Shown here: positions 43,932 to 45,105 of the stretch, in pieces
Layout of the letters: every line of letters begins with the position of its first letter
Numbering within the stretch: the first letter of the stretch is position 1
Assembly: GCA_001603505.1 (NCBI GenBank)
Contig: LUZC01000020.1
Span: forward strand, 1 to 45,105
DNA from: Bacteroidales bacterium Bact_11
GTDB lineage: Bacteria > Bacteroidota > Bacteroidia > Bacteroidales > UBA932
Length of the DNA stretch: 45,105 nt
Reading direction: 5' to 3'
The notes under the pieces: model-generated
Told to the model about the DNA's origin: nothing
Database searches by the model: none
What the model saw: the letters and a program-made list of their open reading frames with translations, nothing else
Made by a program: the position numbers and the translations under genes

Positions 43932-45105
43932 ATGGAACAATTCATCGTATCAGCACGGAAGTACCGCCCCAACAGTTTCGAAACGCTGCTGGGACAGGAG
44001 AACATCGCCCGGACGCTCAAGAACTCGATCCAGCGCGGACAGCTCGCGCATGCCTATCTCTTCTGCGGTCCGCGCGGCGTGGGCAAGACCAGTGCCGCCC
44101 GCATCTTCGCCAAGACCATCAACTGCAGCAATCCCGGACCGGACCTGGAGCCGTGCGGCGAATGTGAATCGTGCCGTTCCTTCGCGGAAGGCCGTTCCTA
44201 CAGCATCCACGAACTCGACGCGGCCTCCAACAACTCCGTCGACGACATCCGTGCCCTGACCGACAAGGTGCGGATCCCGCCGCAGATCGGCCGCTACAGC
44301 GTGTATATCATCGACGAGGTGCACATGCTCTCGCAGGCCGCCTTCAACGCCTTCCTCAAAACGCTCGAGGAACCGCCGGCACACGCCATCTTCATCCTGG
44401 CCACCACCGAAAAGCACAAGATCCTCCCCACCATCCTCTCCCGCTGCCAGACCTTCGACTTCAACCGCATCAGCGTGGAAGACATGGTGCGCAACATGAA
44501 GGCCATCGCGGCCAAGGAAGGCGTGACCATGAGCGAGGACGCCATGCACATCATCGCCCAGAAGGCCGACGGCGCCATGCGCGACGCCCTCACGCTCTTC
44601 GACCAGACGGTGGCGTTCTGCGGCAAGGAGGTGACCTACGAGCAAGTGATCCGCAATCTCAACGTGCTCGACTACGATTACTATTTCTCCCTCACGGAGA
44701 ACTTCCTGGCGGGCGACTATGCGCAGGCCATGCTCACGTTCGACCAGATCCTCTCCAAGGGATTCAACGCCCAGAGCTTCATCGGCGGCCTGAGCACGCA
44801 TTTCCGCGACCTGCTCGTATGCAAGAGCCAGGCGGCCCAAACGCTGCTGGAGCTGGCTCCCACCGTGGCCCAGCGCTACCGCACCTTCTCCGAACGGTGC
44901 ACCACCGGCTTCCTTTTCGAAGCCCTCGGCATCACCTCGGGCTGCGAAACCGCCTACAAGCAGAGCGGCAATCCCCGCCTCCTCATCGAGTTCGCACTGA
45001 TGAAGCTCTGCAACATTACGGCCCGCTTCGCCGAGGCGCAGCGGCAGCCGCAAGTGCAGGCCCAGCCTCAGCCGAAACCGCAGCCGCAGGAGCAACCCAA
45101 ACCCG
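43932..45105 (+). CDS. dnaX: DNA polymerase III subunit gamma/tau (3' end outside window)
   Basis: DnaX is the ATPase of the clamp loader. The 391 visible codons start MEQFIVSARKYRPNSFETLL and show Walker A CGPRGVGKTSAARIFAK (about 43-59), the zinc cysteines CSNP..CGECESC, Walker B YIIDEVHMLS, sensor 1 LATTEKHKILPTILSRCQ and domain III. The last visible part is a Pro/Gln-rich tract (QPQVQAQPQPKPQPQEQP), the linker to the tau extension. The frame stays open to the last base. Confidence 0.97.
   Translation, partial: MEQFIVSARKYRPNSFETLLGQENIARTLKNSIQRGQLAHAYLFCGPRGVGKTSAARIFAKTINCSNPGPDLEPCGECESCRSFAEGRSYSIHELDAASNNSVDDIRALTDKVRIPPQIGRYSVYIIDEVHMLSQAAFNAFLKTLEEPPAHAIFILATTEKHKILPTILSRCQTFDFNRISVEDMVRNMKAIAAKEGVTMSEDAMHIIAQKADGAMRDALTLFDQTVAFCGKEVTYEQVIRNLNVLDYDYYFSLTENFLAGDYAQAMLTFDQILSKGFNAQSFIGGLSTHFRDLLVCKSQAAQTLLELAPTVAQRYRTFSERCTTGFLFEALGITSGCETAYKQSGNPRLLIEFALMKLCNITARFAEAQRQPQVQAQPQPKPQPQEQPKP

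Overview
The window is chromosomal DNA of a fairly GC-rich member of the Bacteroidetes, most likely order Bacteroidales. Three things point there: the repeated promoter signature TAnnTTTG (with TTG or TTTG 19-20 bases upstream in the best cases), near absence of Shine-Dalgarno sites, and gene content typical of the group (long IleS, methylmalonyl-CoA decarboxylase, OmpA-less porin, lipoproteins with short lipoboxes, a glycogen synthase-phosphorylase fusion). Family cannot be fixed from this piece. Genes are tightly packed on both strands. No CRISPR array, rRNA or insertion sequence is visible; there is one tRNA-Ser.

Layout. 1-1953: end of a DUF2442/HTH gene, then a leftward DUF2975-like / XRE / carboxypeptidase-regulatory-domain operon whose promoter lies beside a perfect 13-bp inverted repeat. 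2065-9611: transporters and metabolic genes (EamA, porin, YitT, Ig-like lipoprotein, PhzF, GH5, DUF1295, second EamA). 9676-14881: tRNA-Ser, lspA, a TraR/DksA-like gene, ileS, cvpA. 14989-20233: a compact peptide export locus (small membrane protein, hairpin terminator/attenuator, C39-peptidase ABC exporter, two short double-glycine precursor peptides, TolC-like channel, periplasmic adaptor). 20246-23925: tsaB, a TlpA-like lipoprotein without its active-site cysteines, HIT protein, greA, ribF. 23916-34623: a leftward glycogen / alpha-glucan cluster (branching enzyme, debranching enzyme, GT4, GH57, synthase-phosphorylase fusion). 34610-36012: xseB and xseA. 36079-39569: yihA, prs, nadE, a small membrane protein, scpB. 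39566-43892: peptidase S51/ATP-grasp fusion, mscL, O-methyltransferase, M16 peptidase. 43932-45105: start of dnaX.

The strongest candidate for an undescribed system is the locus at 14989-20233. It reads as a self-contained type I secretion route for a two-component, cysteine-free peptide pair: the exporter carries an intact C39 Cys/His/Asp triad, both precursors end their leaders in VWGG, and both cores carry GxxxG, the helix-packing motif known from class IIb two-peptide bacteriocins. Other points of interest are the S51/ATP-grasp fusion, the XRE operator, an 82-bp convergent coding overlap of phzF and a GH5 gene, and six promoters whose -7 box ends only 4-7 bases before the start codon, suggesting leaderless or nearly leaderless mRNAs.
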